Assembly (NCBI GenBank): GCA_009767595.1
Contig: VSDK01020682.1
Coordinates: forward strand, 101,123 to 165,122
Reading direction: 5' to 3'
DNA length: 64,000 bases
DNA from: Symbiodinium kawagutii
Taxonomy: Eukaryota; Sar; Dinophyceae; Suessiales; Symbiodiniaceae
Shown here in pieces: positions 49,201 to 61,200 of the stretch (its first letter is position 1; the number at the start of each line of letters is the position of its first letter). Position numbers and translations under genes: made by a program. A model generated the notes under the pieces. It had not been told where the DNA came from, ran no database searches, and saw only the letters and a program-made list of their open reading frames with translations.

Positions 49201-52200
49201 AAGACGCTGCTTGGGACGCAACGGAAGGAATGGATTTTGATGAGTTGGAGCTCTCCACCGATCCTTTCGACGCAATCAGGACCGTGTTGGACGAGCTCTA
49301 CCAGCATGAAGAGGAAGTGGAGCTCCCGGAAAAGTGTGAGGAGTTCTTCCAGTCCTTCCACCGTGAGAAGAACGAGGAGCTGCAGGCCTACCTGGTGAGA
49401 CACCAATCCATGAGGAGAAAGCTCAAGGAGTTGAAGGTGGAACTACCTGGACTTCTCGCTGGATGGCACCTTCTTAACAGAGCTGCCGTACCAAGGTGGT
49501 CGCACCCCCAGGTGAAAGCGCTTTGTGGAGGAGACATCACCGTGACGAATGTCTCTAAGGCGTTGATCAAGATGTTCGGTGGTGACAGCAAGCCGAACAT
49601 GAAGGATGCTGCAATCCGAGGAAGAGGTGATGATCTCAACTACATCGACGACGAGGAGTACTACCCCTACTACATCTACCATGTGGATGAGGATGAAGAT
49701 TACCCCAACCAAGACGATGAGGAGGCCTACTACCACTACACCGACTACACGGGCAACTATGAGGACATCGAGCTGGTTGGAGAGGAAGATGAACCACCTC
49801 CTCCAGAGGTGGAAGAAGCCGCCAACGCCACGGAGGAGGCCTATGTCAACTACCTTGAGAGTCGACGGAAGATGAGGGAGTTGGCCCTGGCAAGAGGTTT
49901 CTACCCAGTGGTGGCTTTGGACATGGGCGGCAACTCCACGGCTTCGAACTCAGAACGACCCTCTGGTGGATCCCGAAAAGGAAAAGGGAAAGGTAAGAAC
50001 AAAGGTGGCAATTTTGGAAAGAGCAAAGGAAAAGGAAAAAGCTCCACGTTCACGCCACCTGGAGGCAAGCGTTTTGCCTTTGGTAGGAGGGCCCCATCTA
50101 CACGATCCGACACATCATCGACTTTGACATCGGCACGTTCTACGTCGAGTGGGAGTACGGCCCAACACGGACCGAGGTTCAAGAGGTATCGGCTTCCCAC
50201 CAATGGCATCAAAGAAGTGCCTGATGATGTCAACATGCTGAGTGACGGCCCCATGTCCAATCTGGACGTTTCTTCCAAGATAGTTGAAGAGGTCAACATG
50301 TCTTCGTTGGAAGTTGGTTGGGCAATCATGGATAGTGGGGCAACACGTTCCGTTTGTGGACAACACGTATGGGATCAATTGGTGAACTACATGACCATGC
50401 GTGAGCTAATGGAACAGGTCACCATCACCAATGATGTTCGAGATTTCCGGTTTGGAGATGGAGTGGTGACACGATCTACCTCGGTTGCGAAGATCCCAGT
50501 GTGTGTTGCCGGAAAATGGCGGGACATCACCATCCATGTTCTACCCGGTAAGACCCCCCTTCTCTTGGCCCGACCTGATTTAGAGGCATGGAACGTGGAG
50601 ATGAACTATGGTCGGCAGTGCATCAAAGTGGACGGCACTGAGGTGAAGCACGCTAGGACCTCCAATGGACACTACATGATTCACCTGTTCGATGATCTAC
50701 AGGATGCCCTCAGTGTGGAGTCCCTTGCGAATGACCCGGAGGAGGACTACCACTACTTCGCATCCATGATGACCGACGATGTGTCCGACATTGAGGCCGA
50801 CATCATTGAGGACGTGGAGTGTCCTATGGTTGAACAGCAAGTGAATCTTGTTCAATCAAGATGTGCCGATGCCGACCGAACCCTCCTGTTCTGGGAAGTC
50901 TACGTGGATGAGGGGAATCTTTCCAAGTTCCTGGAGGCAAGGAGTGATGTGAAGACGAGGATCTTTGCTCATGGTGAATGGGACTTCGAGCTGAAGGAGG
51001 ACCAGGATCGGTTCCTAGCTCTCATGGAGAAGGAGCAACCTCACCACATCATGATGGCCCCGGAATGCCGTTTGTGGAGCCCCATGCAGAACATGAACTA
51101 CCGAACCAAGGAGAGGAAGCGACTCCTACAAAGCATGCGGGATAGAGAAGAAGAGATCCATCTTCAATTCTATGAAAAGGTCCACAACAAGGGGAAGAAG
51201 ATCGGATGCGACACCACGTTGGAGCAACCAGCAGAGGCTGTCTCATGGAAGACCAGTACCTTGGAGAGAATGAGCGGGTACTACGAGACAGTGTTGGATA
51301 GGTGCCGCACCGGCCTCAAGTTGCGAGAAGGAGACGATCGCTATGTCAAGAAGCCAACTCGGTTCAGAAGCAGATCCCGAAAAGTGATCGAATCAATGAA
51401 CTTGTCCTGTCTTTGCAACGGTCCCCACACACAAATGTTTGGACACGGCCTTCGACTTCGTTCAATGCAGAACTACGAGCCTATGTTGGTGGCCGCTCTC
51501 GGAGCCGCCATCTATGATGCCATGGAGATTGCATGGCAAAGACGAGGGCAAGCTGAGCTCATGATGATGGAGGTTGTGGAACACTCCAATCCCGAGATGA
51601 AGTACCTCGAGCAAAACAAGGAGCTCATCAAGATTGGAGGGCCCGAGGTTCTGCAGTTCATCGCGAAGCTTCATCGACAGCTGGGCCATCCTTCGCAACA
51701 GACCCTGTTGGTGGCTCTCAAGACTCGTGATCCACCTTTGCCTGCTGAGTATTTGAAGGCGGCCAGACAGTACAAGTGTCCTACATGCTGGGAAAAGCAG
51801 GAGCCGAAATCTGTGCGAGTGGCAACTCTTCATCGAGCTCCTCACTTCAACCACACCATCGCCATTGACACGTTCTACGTCGAGGTGGCCGGCACCAAAC
51901 ACGCCGTCTTCACGATCATGGACGAGTTCTCTCGGTATGAGGTGGACCATGAGATCAAGGAGGAGACCGCAGAGATGGAGATTGCCATCCTGGAATCCAC
52001 ATGGATGCAAAGCTTTGGATTCCCCAAGCATCTCAGGTTGGATGCGAGTGGACCTCATCAAGGGCAAGCCTTTGCTGACTGGGCCAGTCTTCATGGAGTT
52101 CGGTTGGAACTCATTCCCAAAGGTGCTCATCACCGTCTCGGCATTGTGGAACGCAACCATGCAGTGCGGAGACGCCAGATTGAGCTCTTTCACAAGGAGA

Positions 52201-55200
52201 TCCCTGACCTTCCGTTCGAGAAGATTCTCTTGGTCACCTGCCATCAACGCAATCGACTGGCATCGGTGAAGGGTGCATCTCCAGCAACGTTGGCCTTTGC
52301 CTATCTTCCTTCTGAAGGTGGCAACGGTGATGACCCTGGCCCTGAAGCTTTTGGAGACAGCAGTGATCAAGCTCGCACCGCTCACATCAAGCAGACTGCA
52401 GCCATTGCCTTCCACAAGGCCAATGCCGATCAGGCTTTGAGATCATCCATCTTGGCTCGTGCTCGAGTTGATCAAGATGAATTGTTGGTCGGCGATTGGG
52501 TCTTCTATTGGAAGCCCTCTACACACAAGCTAGACCCCTATCGCTGGCGAGGTCCTTGCTTGGGGGTGGCCGTGGGACCCCGGTGTCTACTGGCTTGTTC
52601 ATGGTTCATCTCTGTTGCGCTGTTTGCGCTCTCAGATTCGGCATGAATCCGTTCCTGAACGTTATGAACGGCAAAGCAAACCTGACCATCTCATGCATCT
52701 TCGCATGCCTTTGCATTCCCGCTTGATGGCTGCTTTGGCCCCCATTCGTGGTCCTACTCGAGCCGTCGACATCGCGGCCACTGGACAATTCCCTTTTGAT
52801 CCTCCGGATGTTGGTCCTGTTGATCCCTCCCAGGGGGGTATGGCTTCCACTGACGCTTCAGCTGCTCCTGGACCTGCTGATGATCCTGAACCCGCTGATC
52901 GCAGGCCTTTGGAACGTCGACGCCCACCCTCTGGAGTTGTTCTTCGTGAAAGGCGAGACGTGGAGCGTGACGCCAAGGTTCCTAAACCAGCCGGAGCTGA
53001 CGACATCCCCATGGAAGAGGACAAGGAGATCAAGGCAGACGACCCTGACCGCACCGTGGTGATCGATGATGACGAGGTCCCCTCCCCCGCGACCTTTCCC
53101 AACGATGGTGACGGGAACACGAAAGTGGTGGCTGTAGATGATGATGATGGACCCACCGAAGTCATCAGCACCAGAGAAAAGAGGATGTATGAGCAAGCTC
53201 TCCAGGTCGCCAGACAAGCATCGGAAGCTCAGAATCGACGTCTTGATGGACTACCTCCCCGATCGGTTCGAAAGGAAGATGGGGAACACAAGGAAAAGGT
53301 TCCACAAATCGAGGAAATCAGAATGATGGAGATGGAACCCGAAGATGTGATGATGACGGTGGTTGAGTCGAAACTCAGCCAGGAGGAGAAGAAGAGGTTC
53401 GTGGCCGCCAAGAGGAAGGCATTGGTTCCATGGTGTGAGAATGATGCATGGAGACCGGTGGAAAGGAGCAGTGCCCCCGCAGGCACCATTGTTCCCATGA
53501 GGTTTCTCCTTCGGTACAAAGAGAGTGAACCCAATGCCAGGGTGATCCTTCAAGGATTCAAACACCGTGATGTCCTCGAGGCCAAGCTGGACACGGAGGC
53601 GCCCACCTTATCACGGATTGGCAAGTACCTCCTTGTTTTGATGGCCTGTGGGATGAAGTGGAAAGTCGGCACAATGGATGTCAAATCGGCGTTCCTTCAG
53701 GCTGCATACATACACCATGGCGAGCCATCGGCCGACATGCGGCGACATCTCAGTGAAATGATTGGCCTCAAGGAGAGTCAAGTGATGATGATGACCAAGC
53801 CGGCGTTTGGAGATGTCCGAGCCCCACGGCAATGGAACGCATCCGCTGACAAGGCTCTGGTGCAAGAGATCAAACTCTTGAAGCACCCCCTGGACGGATG
53901 CATCTACCTCTCCTGCCGAAAAGCCAACAAGAACGACCACCCTTTTCGAATTTTCGAGAAGGAGGGCAAGGACTACGTGGTTGACGGTTTCTTTGGCCTC
54001 CACGTCGACGACATCATCACCGCTGGCGAAGGCGTGTATGGAACCTCCGACGGTGTGGAACCTAGTGGAGAACCCGCAACCTATGCCGAACGGATCTACG
54101 TTCTGCAAAGGAGATTCAAGTTCGGATCCACAGATTTCAAGGACAAACAGACGTTCTGTGGATGCCAAGTGCAACAAAGCCTGGACTTCAAGAAGGTGAC
54201 GTTTGACCTCGAGAAGTACATCAAGCAGATCAAACCCTTGACGGTGGAGAAGTTCCGCAAGGCGAACCCCGAAGAACCTGCCACTGACCGAGAAATCAGT
54301 CAGCTTCGAGGTCTTCTTGGAGCAATGGCATGGCCGGCAACTCAAACTCAGCCGTGCCTTTCAGCACCAGTTTCCCTAGCTCAGGCATCAGTTTCTGGAG
54401 CCCGAGTAGGAGATCTCAATGACGCCAACAAGATCCTGAGATATGCCAAAGAGACGGCAGACATCCCTTTGGTCCTTCGAGCACACGGAGAACTCCATGA
54501 GATCAGGTTTGGTCTCTACTCAGATGCCTCGTGGGGATCAAGACCTGATGGATCTTCCCAAGGAGGGTGGCTTGTGTTCGTGGCCACCGAGGATGAGATC
54601 AACAACATGGTTCCGTTCCCCCTGACGGTGGTTGATTGGAGTAGCAAGAAGCTGCCCCGTATGTGCCGGTCGTCTTTGGCAGCAGAGGCTCAAACCATGA
54701 CCAGTGCGATCGACAACCTGGAATGGGTGAAGATGATGTTTGGCCTGATTCTGTGGCCAACAGTCAGCCCAGGCTGTGAAGAGGTGATGCAGTGGTTGGG
54801 AATGTCACCAGCCATTACAGATGCAAGAGCCCTCTTGGATGCCAGCACCTCTGCAACTCCAGGCATGAAGCTCAGTGAAAAGAGAACGGCGATTGAAATC
54901 AAGATCGCCGTGGAAAGACTCCGTGCAGCGTGCGGAGTCATGAAGTGGTGCAACTCGGATCAGCAGCTGGCAGATGGACTCACCAAACATGTTGCGAAGA
55001 ACAAGTTTGCGATGGAGTTGAAGAGGGGAGTCCATTGCCTGCGCTATGACCCCATGCACACAGCGGCCAAGAAAGTCAAGCCTGCTGAAAAGGCTTTGGA
55101 ACAAGAGACCTTGGAGCAGGCCGCCGAGCAGTTCCACAACAAGAAGAACATCGAGGAGGGCATCTACAAGATCGGCGACATGGAGCCCGAGGACAAGCTG

Positions 55201-58200
55201 GAGGCTAATCTTTGTCTCCTCAATGGATGTTCCCTTCCAGTGGAAGAAGGACGAAGGTATTGCTCCAAGAGGCACTACCATGCAGCTGTTCAACAAGCCA
55301 AGACAGCTATGCCTGCAAACTCCGAAGGAAACAAGACGAAATGGATGCTTCTTGCCGCAGCAGGACCGAAGCGCTGCCTACCAATTACATTGTTCTGACG
55401 TACCAGAACGGCATCATCTTTTTCCTGGTGATTGTCTTGATTTTGTTCTTTGTGTTCAAGGCCGGTGTCTTACAAGGTCGTCGAGAGCTACAAGAAGACA
55501 TGCAGCAACCACTTCTGGATTTCCCTGATCCTGAAGAAGGAATTTTTCGAGTGGTTGTACCGGGAGAAGCTCTACTACCATTCGATGATGATGATTCACA
55601 ACAAGAAGCGCACGATCCTCACCGTGCATTGGACCGTAGCAACACCAATGCCACGGAGCAGTTCAATGGGACCCACAGTTCTCCTATGTCCAGTTCAACT
55701 CCAGATGGAGATCAGCTCTCAAGCCCGGAGCGACCTCGAGATGAAGGTCTTCCCAGTCCTGATCAACCTCGTGATGAAGGATTTGTCCGTGAGATGGATC
55801 GGCCTGAGCCAGGTTCAAATGGAGACCCACAGACATGGCTCACACCTACACAGGCTCGCTTCCTGAAGGATGATCGCGAGACCTATGTCTACAGCGATGC
55901 TGAGGTGGCCGATCTGCGGGCAGAGTTCGATTCCCGACGGGATCAACTCAATCACCTGTCCCCAGCCGAGTACATGCAGTACCTGCAAGAGGTGGAAGAT
56001 GCCATCATCTTGGGCATCCACTTCTCAGAGGTCACACCGTTTGACCAAGCTGAAGCCCGTCGAGTACGAGCTGAACTACACACTATTGTGACCCTGGAAG
56101 AAGCCTTGCGCGAGCAGCCACAGGCCTTCCATGGATATCCAAGTTTTCGACGCCATTGAGATCCCCTTTCAAAGAAGAGGGTTCCTCCGATGTCAACGTG
56201 TAGCTAACGCATGTTGATGTTTCGAGTGTATCTCTGGCATGTCTCAATTCTCACGGCTGCCATCTTGCTCGCTTGGGTTGACAGGGCCCTTGAGCTAGCA
56301 CGTAGCTACCGTGCGCCATATGCGCCAGAAAAGGTCTTGCTGACCGTCTGTGACTTGGTGGACTTCGAGTGCTACCGCGGTGAGTGAAGTTGATACAGTT
56401 GGTTTTCCAATTCGGCTATAACCAAATAGTAAGTAAGCCCAAATGGCAGGTTGTAACCCCTATAACCATGGCTACTGACCACTTATGACCAGCTCCGGGC
56501 TCCCTGCGCCCCTTCGTGGCTCCCAGGTTTTACATCGGCGAATCGGCGCGTGCCAAGAACGGCCCTGAGCTTCTGGCGGCGTGCGCGGAGAGCCGATCCA
56601 TGGGCCGCGCGGTAGCAGGTGTAGTGGGTGCAGTGGTGAGTAGCCGTGAATAGTCGGGTTACAGTAGTGGTTATTAATGGTGAATAGTGCCTAGTGATAG
56701 TTGGTACTGGTTATAGTAATAGTGGTGACTGCAATGGTCGTAGTTAATGGTCAGTAATGGTTTATAAATGGTTAATAGTGGTTGGCACTGGTTATAGTTG
56801 TGCTTATACTTTAAGGACATTAAACGGTCAATAAGGATCACTGATAGTGAATAATGGTTAGTCATGGCTATAATAAGGATCGATCATGGTTGATCATTGG
56901 TTAGCTTTATTGGTGAATTGTTGGTGACAGTTAGTCAGGTGGTTAATCAGATCTATAGTCAGATCAGATGGTCAGTGATTATTGGTGATGCTGTGATGCT
57001 TGTAAATTATTGGCTGTGAAGATGTATCAACATGTGATTTTTGTTTCAATGATTTCAGATGCTGCATTCGACTGGGATATCGAGCATGACCCTGAACCAC
57101 CCATGGCATTCCATGACTAACCACAGGTGCCACTCGCGGAATAACTCCTTGCAAATTTGAGCTGGGTCAAGGCCCATGTGGTTTGAGATGTGCAGCCCAA
57201 CTCGTGTGCATCGGTCTATGTTTTTTCGTTACGCGTTGTTTGGTCATTCTGCAATCTTTGGGTTGATGCAGCAGGTAGACTTGATGCCCAACTATTGCAA
57301 GCTACATCCAGGTACATTTCTTGGTAATGCCATGTAGTGCCCCTAATACTCCGTACCAGTTGATGGAAGATAATTAGGTTGCACAACCAACACTGAAGTT
57401 AGAGTATCAAACCGGTGGCTGGTGACTGGTCACTGAAAAATCTTGTGCACACCCTGTAGGACTCCAAGATGACTCTTGAATATCAAGTCCATTCAGACAC
57501 CACGCCTTGAATGCCCAGGTGACATGATGAGATGATGGGCCCATCATCCAGTCACAAGTGTGCATGCTTCAAAATTATCTATGAACAAAATACGACTTCG
57601 GCCCCAAAACCCCCCTGCCTTTGTTGATTCACCCTGCAGCCTAAGGAACGAAACCCTGGGACAATGCGCATTTGAAGAAACTCGCAGGAGCAGCCACTGC
57701 AGGGTCACAGGTCGGCAGACAGAGTGACAGGTCGCAACCAAGAAAACAAACACACGGACATCATACTGTCATACAGGTAATTCTAAACAGGTCTTGATGG
57801 CACTTGGCTTTGGCTTGCCTATATTTTTTTGAGTGAATTTGATGTGTTGGAATCCCTCATGGTTTTGATTCACTGAAACAATTTCACTGCTGGAACTGCA
57901 GCACACGCCAAACAGGACACGTCATCGAGCACAAGAAGAGAGTCTTCACCTTCCCTGCGGTGATGAAGAGACTGGGCAAAGCTGGAGCTGACAAGCAGCC
58001 ACAGCAAGCCCATACATGGTCGCAAAAGGGATTATAGTGGTTCATATGGGGAGATAATAGCCAACAATAAGACGGATATGAGTGTTTCTTAAAATAGTGG
58101 ACCCGAAACATGGTTTGTTTATTCTGATAAAAGATTATTATTCGATCATTATTATGGGGTAGCCCAATTATCATGGTGACCATGTGAGTATTTGACGAAA

Positions 58201-61200
58201 ATACCGTACCAGTTGAACACTAGAGCAGCTTGGAGTGGACATGGTACCTGGAATTTGTGCAAAACATGAATACCCGATAGAGGGTCAGCATAATGCCGAC
58301 AATGTACCTCCCAAACCTGCAAAACCAATAGGAGTTCATCAAACATTTGATGTCCATTGTGGGTAATGCTCTTTATAAACGAACCGGAATTTGAAACAAA
58401 GTGCCAAGACCCCAAAGATCCACCAATGACAAAGGAAATACGTCATCATTGTCAAAACAAACGTGTGGTTGGATTTGAAAGGCCCAAATTGCTCAATGAC
58501 AAGTAGAGAGCCGATGGGGAGCCGTAATTCCACCGCTCATTGCAAGGGTCAGATCAAGTTGATTAAGCCAGGATTTGTGAGCGGCAAGCCACTTGGAAGC
58601 TAAGATATCACCACATCCTGCTGGTTGTTTCTCTTTGATGCCAACCACTGTGACAAGAACACCGCCGTCTCCAGTGGATCTTCCCATCACCTCCGCCACG
58701 TCACCTCCGGTGCCATGAGTGCCAACCAGCTGTCAACCAGCTGTCCAGCACCTGCCGAGCTCAGGAACCAGTACCTGGTGTGGGCCCACATGCAGCGGCG
58801 CCACGAGCAGATGACCCCGGAGCTGAAGAACGACCTCAATGAACTGCTGCGACACTCCATGAAGGTCTCCCAGGTGCAGCTGCGCCATGAGAACCGGGGG
58901 GTTGCCATGGGGGCTCACAGGTGGGCTGGGGGACGTCAGGGGGTTCTTTGCCGTGGGTTTTTTCGTGGGTTTCCATGGTTTTTCATGTTCTTCATGTTTT
59001 TTCATGGTTTTTCCATCACCTGGAGCCATTTGAAGACTTTCACACCCCTGCAACTGCATGAGTTGGAGACAAAGAATGCGACCGATGAGAAGGGCATGGC
59101 GCCGGGATATTTGTTTCTGGTATAGTATAAACCCTTTGGAAGCAGAGGCCAGAATAGTAGATATAGTAGGGTCGCTTCCGACTTGGGCTGGAATTAAGCC
59201 GACTTTTTTCTCTAAATGATGGCACCCCAATCCCTGGCTGCTTTGCGCAAACAAAATGCAACAAACATCAACACACATTTACTACCATCAACATAGTGTT
59301 CCGATTCAATTGGGCAATTCGCTTCTTTGCAGCCATGATGGCCGGACACTACAATGCGGCTGTCTATCCGATGAGACAATTATGCCATGGCCAGCATGAT
59401 GTCAGCAGTGCTTGGTGCTTGCATGGACCAAGCCTGAGTGGCAAGGACCATGCTGGCCAATGGGTCTATGACTTGCAAACCTTCGGCGGAGCGGATTGGA
59501 GGCAGCATTTTGTGCCACAAATTCCGAATAGTCCGCAATGGGGCCCGTATTTGGAGTGCAGTCCTGTTTGGCAAGTTCAGAGCAACGAGTTCTCGGCTTG
59601 GGGTGCGAAGGAAGAGTTCCAAGAGATTGCCAGCACACCCCAAAGTCTGAAAGATGCAAAGATCCAGGCAGTGGAGAGAGACTCTACAAGTCAGACAAGG
59701 GATCGCAGACTGTCCAGTGGCTCAAACGCAACAACGTTTGCTTCCGAAGGGGAGAAGGAGATTCGAGACAGAGAGGGTCAAGACAAGTTGATGGAAGACC
59801 TGAAGGAGGCTTTGCTTCAAGTAAAAGAAGCAGAGCTGCAAAGATGTTCAATGGCTGAATTCCAATTGGCCAAGGCACAAGAGGAGATCCAATTCAGAGA
59901 AGAAAAGATCGCTGACCTTCAGCATCAGCTGCAGACGGCAGAGGAGGGCCTGGAACATTTGCTGGAGGAACTTGCAAGCCGAGACAAGATGATTGAAATC
60001 CTGCAGGATTTTCTGGATATGGAGGAAGAGAAGCAGGAGACAATGGAGGAGGCGCTCTCCTCCCTGAGCTCGGACCTACGGCAGTCCCAACTGCAGGTTG
60101 CAGAGTTCGGCCATTCCGCGCAGTGCAGTGCTTCCCAGATCCTTGACCTCGAGCAGCGGCTAGAGGTAGCTCAGGATGTCATTGACCGCCTGATGGAGGA
60201 AAAACGTGATGGTGAAGAGCATCGCCTGCGTATACAGGAGGACTGTGAATGCCAAGTTGCATGTCAAGACGCATTGATCGAACATTTGGAGGCCCTTTTC
60301 TTAAAGGAGGAGGCTAAGTGCAATTGCCTTCGCCATGATCTGGATGTGGCCAAGGCGAACATGAAGGCTGCAAAGCCAGAAGAGTTCTACATCGGTGCAG
60401 ATTCAGAGGACGAGGCCGAGGACTTGGAGCGTAAGCTCCCTGGTAGACCAACATCTGGGACAAAGAGCCCAGGTAAGAACTGGAACTTCGAAAGGCACGA
60501 TATGGAGGATGACCTTGAGGAAGAGGATGGAAGCAGTGCTCCAAGCAGTCCTGAAGAGGGCTCTGATCGTAACTCTTTACAGACGGACTTCCTCAGCGAA
60601 GAAGTCCCAGACGAGATTATGGAGGTGCGGCAGATCGAGCATCAGGACCAAGGAGTCCATGGGATCCGTGAGCAGGATGGATTTCTGCCACAAGAGCTTT
60701 GGCCTCGTTTGCTTTCGTTCCTTCCGGTAAGTGAAGTGATGAAGATGCAGACGCGTGCTGTATCACATTTCTTCTCAGATTCAAAGGCATGGGTGGCCCA
60801 TTTGGTCCAGCTGATGGACCTTGATAAATTGTCGGCACAACTTCCCACTCATTCGAAACACCCTGCAGCTGAATGGATGAAATATGCCAGCGCATTAGCC
60901 TTGGGTCAACTTGAAACTATCACGGAAATGAAGCGTGAGGCGTCAGAAGGCTTTCAAGGGTATCGTATATGGTTCGATGGCCTTTGCGCATGGCATTCAC
61001 TTTGTCCTGAGATGGCCCTTCGCTTTGTGGAGGTCATGATGCAGCACTATGGCTCCGTAGGTCCGCACTATGGCTCCGGAGGTCCAGTGCCACTATGTGG
61101 CTCCGTAGGTCCAGTGCCAGGATGTTTCTGGTGGACTTTGATTGCATCTGGCGTCCAGCAGATAAGACTCCCGATGATCAAGGGCCTTTTGCCCGTGCTT

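Larger units (their letters stand above)
48647..56395 (+). mobile_element. Ty1/copia-type LTR retrotransposon, nearly intact, in a SEC63 intron
   Basis: 7749 bases bounded by 205-bp direct LTRs (TGTCAAC...GTTGATA) that differ at one position (A at 48,728, C at 56,272). The target duplication CAGTT flanks it (48,642-48,646 and 56,396-56,400). A primer site follows the 5' LTR and a purine tract precedes the 3' LTR. Domain order protease-integrase-RT-RNase H identifies the copia superfamily. Coding parts: 48,984-52,646, a shifted continuation to 55,398, and a third ORF to 56,159. It is in the same orientation as SEC63. One frameshift in the integrase region means this copy is probably unable to make a full Gag-Pol unless the shift is programmed. 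Confidence 0.93.

Noticed and set aside
51462-52415. 317-residue open frame on the minus strand
   Set aside because: It is the antisense shadow of the copia integrase, which has all catalytic residues on +.
53611-54345. 244-residue open frame on the minus strand
   Set aside because: Antisense shadow of the copia reverse transcriptase.
59296-59334. Upstream GTG start for the F-box gene
   Set aside because: A GTG start is unlikely in a nuclear eukaryotic gene; ATGATG at 59,335 follows an AG acceptor and is preferred.
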